From assembly GCF_023078275.1 (NCBI RefSeq), contig NC_062983.1, positions 15,679,001 to 15,743,000 on the forward strand: DNA of 64,000 bases, given 5' to 3'. This DNA comes from Leguminivora glycinivorella. Lineage: Eukaryota; Arthropoda; Insecta; Lepidoptera; Tortricidae. Below, in pieces: positions 1-14,500 of this stretch. Each line of letters starts with the position of its first letter. Position 1 is the first letter of the stretch. The notes beneath the pieces were generated by a model. The model did no database searches. It was not told where the DNA came from and saw only the letters and a list, made by a program, of their open reading frames with translations. A program made the position numbers and the translations under genes.

Positions 1-673
1 TTATTCGATTCATCAATTATTAAATTACGGTTTTATTTATTAACTCACAAACAGTATAATATAATTATTGCTTCTATAACTAGCTACGCTAATCTATTAG
101 ATTTGTTATAAACTATGAAAACTTTAAAGAACAAGTTTTAAATAGATAACTGGTTGAGACAAATATTGAAAAATTATTTAATTTCTTTAAGAATGTAGAT
201 AAACATGGAATACATAGCTTGCGGGTGCCATAAACATTGGTACCCACGAGCCCTGCGCCGGTTCCACAGCCATTATTTAAGAGTCATTTCTATTATTTTT
301 TGTAAGATCACCCATATGCAATAAGGTTAATTTATCAATATTTTAAATTTTGGCTAGCTTGATAAGGGTTTCCTAATAATTTCTTACTCAATAAAAATGA
401 GCTTTCCAAAATCTAGATACACACTGTATATGATAATAATAATAATATTTTTTTTAATTTATACGGTTTGTTTATGTCTATACAATAAAAAAACAAGTAC
501 CTACGCTTTCTAAAGCCCAGTTCCAAATTTTCTCTTTTGGATTGAACTATAAATCGGTTACTTTGTGAAAATAAGAACAGAGCATTATGAACATAATTAT
601 TAGCATTACGTAAAAGCATAATGTCCTCAAAAAGGACTCTGTCCTGAGTTTATTTAAAATAAAGCTCGTCTAA
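1..673. other. AT-rich stretch, no gene seen
   Basis: No exon, RNA or clear repeat could be supported here. The only open frames are short and low-complexity. A GC-rich island near 225-275 has no recognised identity. Confidence 0.5.
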
Positions 674-675
674 GT

Positions 676-770
676 GTACAGTCGAGTTCATAAATATGTG
701 TACATTTTTTCACCTTATGGCAACGAGTTAAGGTGAAGAAATGTACATAAATTTATGAACTCGACTGTAC
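676..770. mobile_element. Palindromic MITE-like element
   Basis: The ends are a 17-bp inverted repeat beginning GTACAGTCGAGTTCATA, around a core that itself contains the inverted pair TTCACCTTA/TAAGGTGAA. The whole 95 bp can fold into one hairpin. It is too short to code for anything, and its transposase source is unknown. Confidence 0.7.
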
Positions 771-776
771 CTGTTA

Positions 777-941
777 CAATGAGGAGGTACACTCAAAGGT
801 TATGACAGATGGCGCCACCCTATTAGTCCATTGCACAAATAAATAATTTCATATGTGAGAGCGAGAAAATGATATTTGTTTTCTCTCTCTCACATATGAA
901 TGACAGGGACAGGGATAAAGTGTCAGTGTGCCTCCTCATTG
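777..941. mobile_element. MITE with TTA target duplication
   Basis: The terminal inverted repeat begins CAATGAGGAGG and ends CCTCCTCATTG. It is flanked by TTA at 774-776 and 942-944. An inner inverted pair (CATATGTGAGAGCGAGAAAA and its near complement) strengthens the fold. A TTA duplication is typical of PIF/Harbinger-mobilised MITEs; the superfamily is inferred from that alone. Confidence 0.7.
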
Positions 942-1107
942 TTACAGCCGTCAGATGAAAATAGAGGCGTGTTCAGATATTTATGAGTGCCTTGAGCGCT
1001 TCGATATTATCTGATATCGTCTGTACAAGATTAAAAAAAATGTAGAATAACGAACTCGCATTTAATGGAAGTTAGAGCTAGCCGTCTATCAAGGCAAAAT
1101 ATAATTA

Positions 1108-1245
1108 TACTTTGTCAAACAAGTCTGTCAGTAAATAAGAACAAAGAAAACTATACATATGCATCCTTTTCTTTAGGGTGCTAGAAAAAAGGATACCTAT
1201 AGTTTTCTTTGTTCTTGTTTACTGATAGACTTGTTTGACAGAGTA
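1108..1245. mobile_element. Long-hairpin MITE
   Basis: The two arms are near-perfect inverted repeats of about 55 bp (starting TACTTTGTCAAACAAGTCT), separated by a short loop around GGGTGCTAG. No coding capacity. Confidence 0.75.
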
Positions 1246-1408
1246 TAGTAACAACAACTACAGGAAGAAGAAGCTTAGACTAGTTAAGTTTTCTTTGACT
1301 ACCACAACTCATTCAGGCGCAAATGTAGCAAGCTTTTCTGTTTATTAGTAATTTGGGGGTAGTTTCTGCTATATATTGAAAAATAATTCCTGTGACATTT
1401 CATTTTTA

Positions 1409-1640
1409 ACCCCCGACGCAAAAACGACGGGGTGTTATAAGTTTGACGTGTCTGTCTGTCTGTCTGTGTGTGTGTATGTCTGTGGCATCGTAGCTCCCGA
1501 ACGGATGAACCGATTTGGATTTCGTTTTTTTTTGGAAAGCTGAGTTAGTCGGGAGTGTTCTTGGCCATGTTTCATGAAAATCGGTCGAGGTACTATGTCG
1601 CGGTCGGGGGTTTTTTCAAAATTTTAATTTTGTGGTTAGG
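1409..1640 (+). repeat. Dispersed repeat family R1 (GACGCAAAAACGACGGGG end)
   Basis: The copy starts CCCCGACGCAAAAACGACGG, runs through a CTGT-rich microsatellite, then a conserved block (TAGCTCCCGAACGGATGAAC), and ends TTTTGTGGTTAGGTT. At least nine further full or partial copies occur in this window in both orientations. This is a non-autonomous dispersed repeat; its class is not settled from sequence. Confidence 0.8.
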
Positions 1641-2276
1641 TTATTATAATATACTAGCTTTTACCCGCGGCTTCGCCCGCGTAATAAAAGTATTCTTATT
1701 GAAACGTTTTTTTCATTTGGATCCGTAGGTTTCTTTGTAGGTACATCTGTCCGCGATTATTTCGATTAAGGTAAAGCGGGGCAATTCTCGACTGGGGGGC
1801 CATTGTAACTGATCTATTTGCTGTACGGTCAGCCAAGAACCTTACACTGCTTTTTGGCTGACTGTACCTTACACATATTACTATTGTTTTAAAAGAAATT
1901 CTTGCAATGATTGTAGCATTGTTACACAGCGACCACAGCGTAGGTAGTAGGTACGAAAGTACGAATATGTATGTATTTTACATATATAAATATTTATACT
2001 GGGGAAACTTCATACAACCCACATAGCCAGTATCTCGACGCTATGGTCGGTAGGGTAAAAAGTACTTCCTTGCATTATCGCTTACAATTTTTTCCATTTT
2101 GCTTATACTTATTGCAAATGTAAACATATAAAAGGCAAGCAAACAACGATCTTCTTACAGCACATTGAATATAATAGTTATCACGGATGCAGGATACTCG
2201 CCGATGCCTACTTACTAATCCCTTCCCGCTGAGCCACCTGCATTTTACAGACCTAGATAGCGATTGCCGACCGGAA

Positions 2277-3146
<870 letters not shown>

Positions 3147-3480
3147 AAATTATCATGCTAGGAGGTAAACTTTGAAAAATCCTTCCTATAAGGAACTTCC
3201 GTGTCAATTTGAAATCTTGAACCAGAAGTATAGATAAAAACTAAACCTACACTTATGGCTATTTTGGATATTTTAACCCCATTGCACAACAACAGGGAGA
3301 AAATATCTTTTCCACCTCATTAGATTTTAAAATCGTTGTATTTATCGTGATCAGCGACCCGATAAACCATAAAAACGATACCCATATTGTGTTTTTGACT
3401 TTACCTCCTTTAGGGGTCAAATTTTCAAAAAACCTGAAACATGTATTTAGTCATATGTATTTAGGAATCCTCCTGTGAAG
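3147..3480 (+). repeat. Dispersed repeat, tandem copy 1
   Basis: This block starts at CAAATTATCATGCTAGGAGG and ends with GGAATCCTCCTGTGAAGTT. The same block recurs at about 3590-3780, and a related one at 3960-4230, so the CCCTGT arrays and this block were duplicated together. Confidence 0.6.
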
Positions 3481-3481
3481 T

Positions 3482-3534
<53 letters not shown>

Positions 3535-3550
3535 TCCCTGTCGTCCCTGT

Positions 3551-3590
<40 letters not shown>

Positions 3591-3592
3591 AA
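3481..3592 (+). repeat. Second CCCTGT array
   Basis: About 18 CCCTGT units, with three interspersed TCGTCCCTG variants near 3530-3560. It lies between two copies of the same flanking repeat, which suggests one array was copied with its flank. Confidence 0.9.
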
Positions 3593-4480
3593 ATTATCAT
3601 GCTAGGAGGTGAACTTTGAAAAATCCTTTCTTAGTGCTCCTCTTATGGCTATGTTGGATATTTTAACCCTAGTTGTGTTTTTGGCTTTACCCCCTTTGCA
3701 CCCCTTTAGGGGTCAAATTTTCAAAAAACCTGAAACATGTATTTAGTCATATGTCTTTAGGAATCCTCCTGTGAAGTTTAGTATAAAATAGTCAAACTAA
3801 TCTTGTTTCCCCATACAAACTTTGAACCCCCATTTGAGCCCCTTAGGAGGCGAATTTAAAAAAATCCTTTCTTAGTGCTCCTCTACACGGAACCTACGTG
3901 CCAAATTTGACATCTCTAGGACCCGCGGTTTCGGCTGTGCGTTGATATGTCAGTCAGTCGGTCAATATCTTCTTTTATATATATTTTTGATATTTAAACC
4001 CCATTGCACCACAACAGGGGAGAAGGTATTTCACTTCCGCCTCGTTAGATTTTACTAACGTTGTATTTATCGTGATCAGCGACCCGATAAACCATAAAAA
4101 CGATACCCATATTGATTTTTTGACTTTATCACCCCCTTTTCACCCTTTTAGGGGTTAAATTTTCAAAAAACCTGAAACACGTATTCAGTCATATGTCTTA
4201 AGGAATCTTCCTGTGAAGTTTCGAATAAAATAGTCAAACTAATCTTGTTTCCCCATACAAACTTTGAACCCCCATTTGACCCCCTTAGGAGGTGAATTTT
4301 GGAAAATCCTTTCTTAGTGCTCCTCTACACTACATAAGGAACCTACGTGCCAAATTTGAAATCTCTAGGACCAGCGGTTTCGGCTGTGCGTTGATATGTC
4401 AGTCAGTCAGTCAGTCAGTCAGTCAGTCAGTCAGTCAGTCAGTCAGCTTCTTCTTTTATATATTTAGATTTATGCAGTAG
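3593..4480 (+). repeat. Dispersed repeat, tandem copies 2 and 3, ending in an AGTC microsatellite
   Basis: Two related blocks share phrases such as CTTGTTTCCCCATACAAACT and GGTTTCGGCTGTGCGTTGAT. The last copy ends in about twelve AGTC units (4399-4446) followed by TTCTTCTTTTATATAT. No coding function is seen. Confidence 0.65.
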
Positions 4481-4891
4481 ATATCGATTTTGTAAAAGTT
4501 CTCCTTTAATTGTTTAAATAATATTAATAAAATAAACTTCTGTAACAAACCGTCAAAATACATTTTTATTTCCCAAAATAGGTTTAGCGCTTGTGGGAAA
4601 TGTCACCAGAAACATCTTTTAACGTGAAAGGATATATTTTATGTGCTCTAGCGGCTGGCAAGTAGGTATATACTTACAGCCATTTTGATATATTTATCGT
4701 TTATCGATAGAACAGCCGATGCAAAACATGAGGCCATAGATAAATCAACTAGATGGACGTACTATCATATCATCAGCGAAGTCGAACCAGCTAACTCGGT
4801 ATGTCATTTGTACAGACAAATTGTGGCAATATCATCAATAAAGTCAAATATGACTCAATAAATAAATTACTGACACTGCCTCAGTCTGTTT

Positions 4892-5156
4892 TTAACCCCC
4901 GACGCAAAAACGACGGGGTGTTATAAGTTTGACGTGTCTGTCTGTGTGTGTGTCTGTCTGTCTGTTTGTCTGTCTGTCTATCTGTCTGTGTGTGTGTCTG
5001 TCTGTGGCATCGTAGCTCCCGAACGGATGAACCGATTTCGATTTAGTTTTTTTTGATTAAAATCTGAGTTAGTCGGGAGTGTTCTTAGCCATGTTTTATG
5101 AAAATCGGTCCACTATGTCGCGGTCGGGGGTTTTTTCAAAATATAATTTTGTGGTT
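4892..5156 (+). repeat. Dispersed repeat family R1
   Basis: A full-length-looking copy with the GACGCAAAAACGACGGGG start, the CTGT microsatellite and the GTCGCGGTCGGGGG block, ending TTTTGTGGTTA. Confidence 0.8.
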
Positions 5157-5513
5157 ATATTGAATATCGTTCTAAGTCAGCTTGAACGACTTTACTTGAC
5201 ACTAGTCACTTCTCAGTTTACTGCAATGTACAGTGATCTGCAAAGGTGCATGGCGAATTTATCAATTGTTTCATTCATAATTTCTCCATGCAATTTTTTA
5301 GTTCACTGTACCGTGTAGCGCCATCTAGTGTCATTAAAATGGTTCTTGGCCACTCTAGCTAATTTGTTTATGTTAACAAAGGTATCAGTTTCGTTGTATG
5401 TATCCAGACTCGTATAATGCATCACAGCACTCCGATTATAGCTAGTTTTCTACATACAGGGTAATATGCAACCCTATGATCTATAAAGAAATTATTGTCG
5501 ATAGATATAGTGT

Positions 5514-5579
5514 TTAACTCTTCATCAGTTTGTGCGCTCTCTCGTTGGCGTCCTTAAGAGTGTCCACGTTTGAGTCGGC
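5514..5579 (-). CDS. Snap25: SNAP-25 copy A, exon 8 (C-terminus)
   Basis: The acceptor CAG precedes GCC at 5579. The 66-nt exon encodes ADSNVDTLKDANERAHKLMKS then TAA. It is the end of the second SNARE helix (layers about +5 to +8). It is in phase with the preceding exon, which ends on a complete codon. Confidence 0.88.
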   Translation of the reverse strand, partial: ADSNVDTLKDANERAHKLMKS

Positions 5580-8500
5580 CTGCGAAAATAATATATCATT
5601 AGTTACGATCGATATTAATTCCTATAAATAGCTAAAAAAACTTTCTGAAAAGGAATGACTGTCTTTTGTTTTTGTTCGAATTTGCGGAAACCGTGTCTCT
5701 ACTTTCTTCAATCGAACCACACTATGATTTTTAAGCCTTCGACGCAAAAACGACGGGGTGTTATAAGTTTGACGTGTCTGTCTGTCTGACTGTCGGTGTG
5801 TGTTCATTGAATTTGTTTGTTTTGTTTGGTAGCTGAATTAGTCGGGAGTGTTCTTAGCCATTTTTCATGAAAATCAGTCCACTATGTCGGGGTTTTTTTC
5901 AAAATTTTAATTTTGTGGTTGGGTTAGTTAAATACCTATCCAAACACGTTAGGGTTGAAATGAAAAAAAAAATCACTCCCCACTTTTATGTAGGGGATAT
6001 TATGATACCCCCGTATCCTACTAAAACATTTTTTTTATGTCAAATGTTACGCGGGAGCTCATAATAAGGATCAACTCTGACAGCTAAATTTGCGTAAAGT
6101 TAGTCCGTTTTCACATTATCCGATCCGATATCGGATGTCGTAAGGATTTCAATGGAAATAATCCACGATGGCGCCTGTAATGTATGGGATATCGGTCCTA
6201 GATCCGATATCGGATCGGATAATGTGAAAACGCACTTAGTGTGGTCGTACTAAATGGAACTTATTTTTCATCATAGTTAACCGACTTCAAAAAAGGAGGA
6301 AGTTCTCAATTCGTCGGGATCTTTTTTTTTCGATGATCAAATAGAATTCGAGGTAAGAATGTGTTGTGTGTGTTCAATTCAAACCAAAAAATTTAGTGGA
6401 CTACATGCACGTAGGTAAAGATAAAAAATTGTAAAAATAAATAAATAAATAAATAAATATTACATAGGACATTCTTACACAGATTCACTGAGGCCCACGG
6501 TAAGCTCAATAAGGCTTGTGTTGTGGGTACTCAGACAACGATATATATAATACGTATATAAATACTTATATACATAGAAAACATCCATGACTCAGAAACA
6601 AATATCTGTGCTCATCACACAAAAAAGAAAAAATAAAAAGTTCGGAAAGTTTCAGAAATGCCCCTATCTTGAAAATTTCGATATTTTTGTAAATTCTCCG
6701 TCAGCATACCAGTATCAAACGATTCCTCCTCAGAAAATAGAAAAGGCATGAAGTCTTACCTTACGCTGGATGCGCTCAATCTGGTTGTTCTGGTTAGAGA
6801 GCTCGGAGCCGATGTCGAGAGCCATGTTCCTCAGGTTGCCGATGTTGGTGTTCACCTGCACCATGCACTCCTCCATCTCGTCTTCCAACGCGTCGTTTGT
6901 TATCCTGGAAATATGAGAACCGTTATTTAGTAGTCAATATTTTGGTAACCGCTGTCGTCACCGTCACCGTCAATATTTTGGAAGCGCTGTGGCCCGTTTC
7001 TCGAAAGGTACAAGCCTTGTATTACAAGTGTGTTTCCATGACAACCCATACGATTTGACAGTTCGCACACTTGTAATACAAGGCTTGAAACGGGCCCCGG
7101 TAGCCTAGCGGTAAGTATGTGCGACTTTCGTTCTGGAGGTTCGAACCCCGGCTCGCACTGTCAATGAGTTTTTCACTTATGTGCGAAATGTCATTTGATA
7201 TTTGCCAGTCGCTTTTCGGTGAAGGAAAACATCGTGAGGAAACCGGACTAATTCCAATAAGGTCTAGTTACCCTTCGGGTTGGAAGGTCAGATGGCAGTC
7301 GCTTTCGTAAAACTAGTGCCTACGCCAAATTTTGAGATTAGTTGTCAAAGCGGATTCCAGGCTCCCATGAGCCGTGGTAAATGCCGGGATAACGCAAGGA
7401 GGATGATGGTAACCGTCATCCAAGAGGAATTAGAGTCTACCCCAACTTACTACGAGGAGCTGAGAGGCTCTGACGTTGGTTGCCATATTGGTAACGTATG
7501 TGTTAACAATCTGAGCTACGCAGACGATATGGTGCTTCTCAGCCCCTCGATAAGCGGTCTTGTAAGACTTTTAAGGATATGCGAAAGCTATGCCAGCACG
7601 CATGGCTTAAAATATAACGTGCTAAAGACCGAAATGCTCGTTTTTAGGTCAGGAAAGGGTCCGGAGGTGATACCTACGGTGTGTATGAGTGGTGAGCCAA
7701 TTCGGGTTGTAAAGAGCTTCAAGTATCTGGGGCATATCCTGACCGAGTACTTGAAAGATGACGCAGATATGGAGAGGGAGCGCAGGGCTCTCGCAGTTCG
7801 GTGCAATATGTTGGCACGACGCTTTGCGCGTTGTTCGAGTGAGGTAAAGGTGACCCTGTTCAAAGCCTTTTGCCAATGCTTTTACACGGGTCAGCTTTGG
7901 AATAGGTACACTAGGCACTCGTTCAATGCGCTAAGGGTACAATATAACAATGCCTTTCGTATTTTGCTGAAATTACCACGTTTCTGCAGTGCGAAGGGCA
8001 TGTTTGCTGATGCGAGAGTCCCTGACTTCTTCGCCATTCTGAGAGCCAGGTCAGCTGCATTCCGGGCGAGACTGATAGCCTCTAGCAATGAAATTCTGTC
8101 GCTGGTAGCTAGAGACTACAGTGACGAATTTAATAAACATTGGCGAAAATTGCACCGGTCTGAGAACGGCCATCTGTAGTGCATAAGTTTGTGAATGTTT
8201 TATTTCATTGTATTAGGTGTAAGTTTTACTTTTTATTTTTATTTGTATATTATTTATCACTTTATTGTATATTTTTATTGTATTTCTGGGTTTCTTGCCT
8301 GCCAAATAAAGAATTATTATTATTATTATGTTTGTTCTTTACATATCTCGGGACCATGGGGTCCCGGACTTTTGTAAGGCATACGTGGGGCCGAAGCCAA
8401 CAGCGCAGAGGCCCTTTAGAACAGTTTAATCTAAATGTAATGTGACACTAACCGGCGATTATCCCTGTCCGCACTATAGTATGCACCCAAGGACAAGCCC

Positions 8501-11500
8501 CGGTTAGTGTAGAACTATTGTAAGAAAATGTACACAAAGAAACCGGGCTATTAGGTTGAGTTGCTAGTGGATTGGTAACCGGTGCTATCGGAAAAACTAT
8601 GGCACCTGCCTTGCTCATATGTTACAAAACATGACAAAATAGGCAGGTGGTGACTCGCCAACTCACTATATGGGTCCCCGAAAACGGCCGCTCGCACGGA
8701 GCGACAAGGGCACAACATAGCGTGAGCGGCTCAGGGTGTGGAGAGGTGTGCGCCGCTTTCTACCCAGTCTGTACGAAACAGCCACTGTGCCAACTCGCGT
8801 CTTATGCATATTTCACTTCCACCCTGCAAGCATATAGCTCTGGCACCCCACTCTGGACGGCCGGTTAAGGCAAGCCAGAGGTGAGAGTCCTGCGGTCCCT
8901 GCTCAGTGTTCACTCCGGCCGGCCAGTGAAGGCAAGCCGGAGGGAGGGGCCTGACCGACTCTCGGGGGCATGGGACCCAAGGGACGCCACTTCCCATTCA
9001 GCTCGCCACAAGCTGCCCTGGGGGCTTATTATTATTATTATTATCGAATAATTAAGCATTTTCACACTAACGAGCGATTTTTGGTTGGCTAGAGTAGATT
9101 CCGCGTCGATAGGTTTGGGGAAACCCTTAGAAGAGCAAAAGGTGCTATAGATAAGGCCCATGTAGTCTTATATCTTTATTGAAGTACGATCAACATACTT
9201 AGTCACGGAATTAGAAATAGTCTATAGTAGTCTTTCTTAGATTATTGATTCTTATCGAAATGAGTTACAAAAGCACGCCTAAAGTACCTAAATATATCGG
9301 CACTACTTTAAAAAAAACTTGTATCTTCTTCTGTAAATGAAAAGTAAAATGTATTAAGTATGTATGGAATGCATATATACTTACTACGTTTTGTCTTTGA
9401 GGAGCAGTGTGAGATACGAGATTTTTTTAAAGTAGTGACGATATGTGTCGGAAACCCAAATTATCCGCACTAGAATGATCGAATATCACCTTCGGACTTA
9501 ATTGGCTCAAAAGATTTCAATAAGTAAGTTTTAGCAAAATGTCTACATGCCAAGAAACAACAATGACCTGAAAGGTCAACGATTATGGCAACAGGTAATA
9601 ATTTAACTTCAACCAACCAATGGAGAACAAAAAATTGTCTCAGAATTTTTTTCGTTTTCCATTAAATTGGTTGGTTGGTCAAAAATTTCGTTGTCCAATG
9701 GTTTTTCAGATGGCGAGAGTAGGTTCAAGTAGAATAATTTTTCAGCAACGATAGGTGATGATAACTAAATTCCCTAACCTGCCAATGTATCCGGTCATGG
9801 GCCCACAGCCGTTTCGCTCGTCGGTCATCACTCGTTGAGGCTGGTTGTTCACCACCTTGCCTTCGTTCTTGCCGGTCCATACGTCGTTGTCGTCTTCTTT
9901 TTAGCAGGACCTCTGTAAGATGTTTAGTCATAGTTTTTATGGGTGTTTCACTTTATAAGAAGACGGAGAGAAGAGAATTATATCTTACTAGCTTTTGCCT
10001 GCGGCGTGGCTCGCGTTAAATCCATTGTTAAATCCAATTATTCGGCATGCTCCATACAAAATTCCACCCCCCATTTTAAGGAAGTGGGGTGTTAGAACGA
10101 GACAAAAAGTAGCCTATGTCACTCTCCATCCCTTCAACTATCTCCACTTAAAAAATCACGTCAATCCGTCGTTCCGTTTGGTCGTGAAAGACGGACAAAC
10201 AAACAGACACACACACTTTCCCATTTATAATATTAGTATGGACTAGTATGGATATGGATTTTCACAAAATCAAACCTCTATAGCCTTAATTCGACATTTG
10301 ACAGGAATTTCTGGCAACCATCTGGCAAACTTTTGACAGTTGTTATTCAGTTATATATATATTGTGAAGTTGTGTCATGCTGATGGATCGCGTTATTCAA
10401 TGTTTATGTTGTGTTGAAATTATATTAATTGGATCAATAATAGAACTAAAATTTTGACTAAAACATAATAAATACGTGGATCATTATTTCTTCTTAGTGA
10501 TTGGATTAGTGGTTTAATGTTAAAATAATTTAGTTGATAAAACGAGCAGTAAACATGTTGATTTGTAGAGAAGTCGATAAAGGAAGAAAAATTTAGTATT
10601 TTGTTTAGGATTCCTACGAGTAAGTTGTACGACGTTTCTTATTACAAGTGTTAAATAGTTCGAATTTTTTTTTAATGTCATGCTGTAGGTACGTACTTTT
10701 TCCAGGGAAGTGTGCAGAGCCCGCACCACTTTTCCATCTCCTTGAGACTCTTCTCGGCTTGATGCATGTCAGTGTGCACGGTGTTCATCCCCTTCTCGAT
10801 GTTGTCCAGTTGCTCTGTAAGTCGAAAACAATAAGCACTATTAGTAAAAACAGTCTTCCAAAACATCCAGGCCCACTTTTATTTGCCGGTGGCAAATATT
10901 CAAAGTTTAAAAAAGAGGAGGCGAAAAATTCCGATTTAGAGATACATTCAATGGCACAGACAAATAAGTTGGTTACACATTCATTCCGGATCTACACAAG
11001 TACACATTTAACAAATATACGATACGACACATCGATCGACAGTAACATCGCATGCACAGGGCAGCAAAACAAGGTGCACTAGCTCAGTTAGTAGTGCAGT
11101 CAAGTGCAGAAATCCAAGACGCAACAGCCAAAACTGGCATTTTTGGGGACTGTTGTCTAGATTTCACAGGCGTCTTGGTTTTTGCCCTCTGGAAGATGCG
11201 AAGATTGAGTGAAGCGGCCCTAGCACCGGGTGGGAAATCGCGCTAGGGTTGAGAAGAGAAGGTGCTCCGCCTGCCACATATGTCGCGGTTAATTTAGTCC
11301 GGACTTAGTCTGGAGTTTGAAAATCCAAGCTAAGACTTTATAAGTTAAGAATTACAATTTCTCCCAACCATTTCTCAAAACTGAAAGTTACCAGTTACAA
11401 TCGGAAGTCACTTTTCAACTTGTCATATTAGACATTGACTACCAATTGTAACTTGTAGTTTAGGGGCCCATTTCTCAAAACTGAAAGTTACAAGTTACAA

Positions 11501-14500
11501 GTGGAAGTCTCTTTTCAACTTGTCATATTATATAGACATTGACTACCACTTGTAAATTGTTACTTGTAGCTTCGAGAAATGGGCCCGTCTTTCTTTTCAG
11601 ATACATATTCACAAAGTTGTCTATGAAAAGAAAAGAGCAAGAGTTGTTTTGGATTTTAAACTCCAAATGAACTACCGGGTTTTAACTTTACGCCAGATGA
11701 AGGTATCAGGGGGTTTATGGAATGGAATCTCAACGTCTGGCTGTTTGTCGGTCGTATACATGTGCTTTATCGCGATGACAAGTTAAAGTTTGATCAGAGT
11801 TTGCATAATATTTTTATCCACGTGTTATCGCAGGTCACTAGGGCCAGATTATTATCGTATCAATAAATTCCTAAGGATGTATCCAGTGCTCCCTACTGGC
11901 CCTGCAGTTCTACCTAACGGTGGAGGTTCGAGGGCCTTTGGGCCTTGCATTGCAACAATCTATTAGGTTTAATCCGGCCCTATGTGCCACATAAGAAGGA
12001 GCGGCAGCGGGTGATTCATGCCAACGTTCTACGTACTCCAATCATGTGCCAGTTGCATAGTAAGCTAAAAACTCAGGTATTGTCCAAAGATGTAAGCCAT
12101 TCATACACGGACACATATACATTGGAAAAATAAAGAGCATATCCTCGGTGCGCTTGCCAAATCTGATTTGTGCTGTTTGACTATTATGAAATGGGAATTG
12201 TGAATAAAGCTGTTTAGGTAGCAAAAGTAATCATGTGCACTGGCTAAAACTATGGATTTTAAAATGGAATTGGTAATTTATGTGCTGATATTTTTGATAA
12301 TGTTAAACTACCGCGTGGAATGAAAATAAATAAATCAAATATTTAATCAAAGTTTTATGTTTAGATTACCCAGTTTATAATGAGGCTTGTGATAAATATT
12401 AGTAACGGATCTTTGGGAAAGAAGAAAGAAGGTTCCTAAAAATGTGAGACAATATTTTTGGTGGCTATAGTGTCGTTTATTTTACATTTTCATTAAGATG
12501 TTGTTCAATTTAAATGTTCACGTTCCAAAATATGTGTCTGAGTGTGTGTGTTTGCATGTATTTCCTCTATTTCTCCAACAAATTGACACGAAACAGGATT
12601 GGCAAACGCACCAGCGACACAAGGCTGCCAACATCTTTGCAAGGATTGTAACTAACAGATTTATATGCAGAATGTACCCTTTTAGTCTCCTCATGCCTCT
12701 TTGCCAGCTAACCCTACGATGTTTTAACAGGCGGTTAATTTAATATTTATTAAGTTAATAACATTACAAATAATGAATGAACGATTGGTTCTTACCTCCT
12801 TGGTCGTCGAGAGCGACAAGGCATTTGATGCCCGCTTCCTTGCTCTAGCAGCGGTAAAAGAAGGGTAAGTGTTAGGTTGTTAATTGTAACGTATTTATGT
12901 CATGTTAGATGGCTCTACATTCTCGTGAGCCGGGATCAATTTAGCGAGAACAATCATAAGATTTTTCTAGCAGCAGAAAAATTACTTCAGTCACAACTTT
13001 GGTCATAGAATTACTGCGTTTTCAATGTTTTACTGTCTATAATATAAAAAAGAGATATAAATATGTATGTCTGTAATTTATAATAAATATTATAATTGAT
13101 AAAGTAGCTCACTAGAAATCAAATTTTCAAACACATACGGTATTTTTATCAATTTTTGGTTTAAGCTCATATTTTGAATAGTTTCATTGTTATATAGATT
13201 TAAAGTAACGCGATCTTCACGCATATTATTAAATTAAAACGGGAAGCGGGACGGAAAATCGGGATGTATTTTGTATAGTTTTATTGTTAATATTTAATAT
13301 TTTAGTAAAGAGTAAATTATAAAACACGGTGGTTGCTCAGGTGCAATATATAAATATAAAAATCATTGTCCTCGTTTAATTCACCCCACGACGCGAAGAA
13401 TGTAGAGCGTACTTGAGGGGATGTTTGTTTATTATGTAGAGTCAAAGTAGAGGATTGAAAAAGTGTGTAGAGTTACCTCTTCGGTGAGAGCCAACAGGCG
13501 CCGAGTAGTCTCCAACGACTGAAAAGTAGAGTGTATAAGTAATGTAGTAACAAAAATGTCATTATGGTAAAAAAAAATCATACATAAATGAACTTTAGGC
13601 AATCTTACACAGATTAACAGAGAACAAAGGTAAGCTCAAGAAGGCATCTGTTTTGGGTAGATACCCATAAATACATATAGGTAGCAATAAGAGGGTTAAG
13701 TATCTAAATGAGGAAACAACCCTTTCCAACCAAAGACATAGAGGTTTGCTAAATAAATTTTGAATTTTAATGACATATTATGTTAACATTGGCAATTACA
13801 TGTTAACATCGTGTCAGCTCGGGCGTAAAGGATTTATAGAATCGGACTCGATCTAGAATTTCGTCATTACATTTGCATTACAATAAAAAAAAAATGAAAA
13901 TAAAGACAAGTTCCGATATAGTAGGTACTCTAGCCAGGGAATAAAAAAATTGCCTCAAATTGCTGTCTGCAACTCCAGAACTCGCTATGTAAATCGAATA
14001 AAAAAAAATGTAACTTGTATAAAATCAAAGCTAACCCCGTCCGTAACCTGCCAAATCGCCGTAGAAACATTTATACCTAAGTATCATCAGGCTTTCCGAA
14101 CTTGGCTCGCGTCCAAACTCTCCGAATACCTACCGAGCATTGAAAAATCTCGAAACGTACACAAAAGCTGTCAAAAATCAATTTCATGCTGAAAGATAAT
14201 TGTCTTGTAATGATTTTTGAGTGGACACGAGTTGTTTATGTTGTTATGCGCAGTGCTGCAAGGTCGCTGCACATGCGTTCGGGAGGCCAATTCGAACTGT
14301 ACATTTTGATATTTCATTAATGATGTTATTCACGCGCGTATTTCATTCCCTTATGTAAAGTATTGGCGCGAGTGAGACGCCCGGTCGAAAAATAATTGAT
14401 ATAATTTGAGTGTAAGAATCGTCCTCCAGTGACCGTCTGACCTTGTTGGCGACATCTCGGGATTTGGCTTGTATTTGTTCGAGCTCTGTGCCCTGACCTA

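Noticed and set aside
7280..7430. N-terminal extension of the RT frame as part of the reverse transcriptase
   Set aside because: This stretch is SINE sequence (CGGGATAACGCAAGG family) fused to the truncated LINE by insertion; no RT similarity.
8336..9045. GC-rich block as a host exon or rRNA piece
   Set aside because: No rRNA motifs, no open frame with homology, and it ends in an ATT microsatellite like a LINE 3' end.
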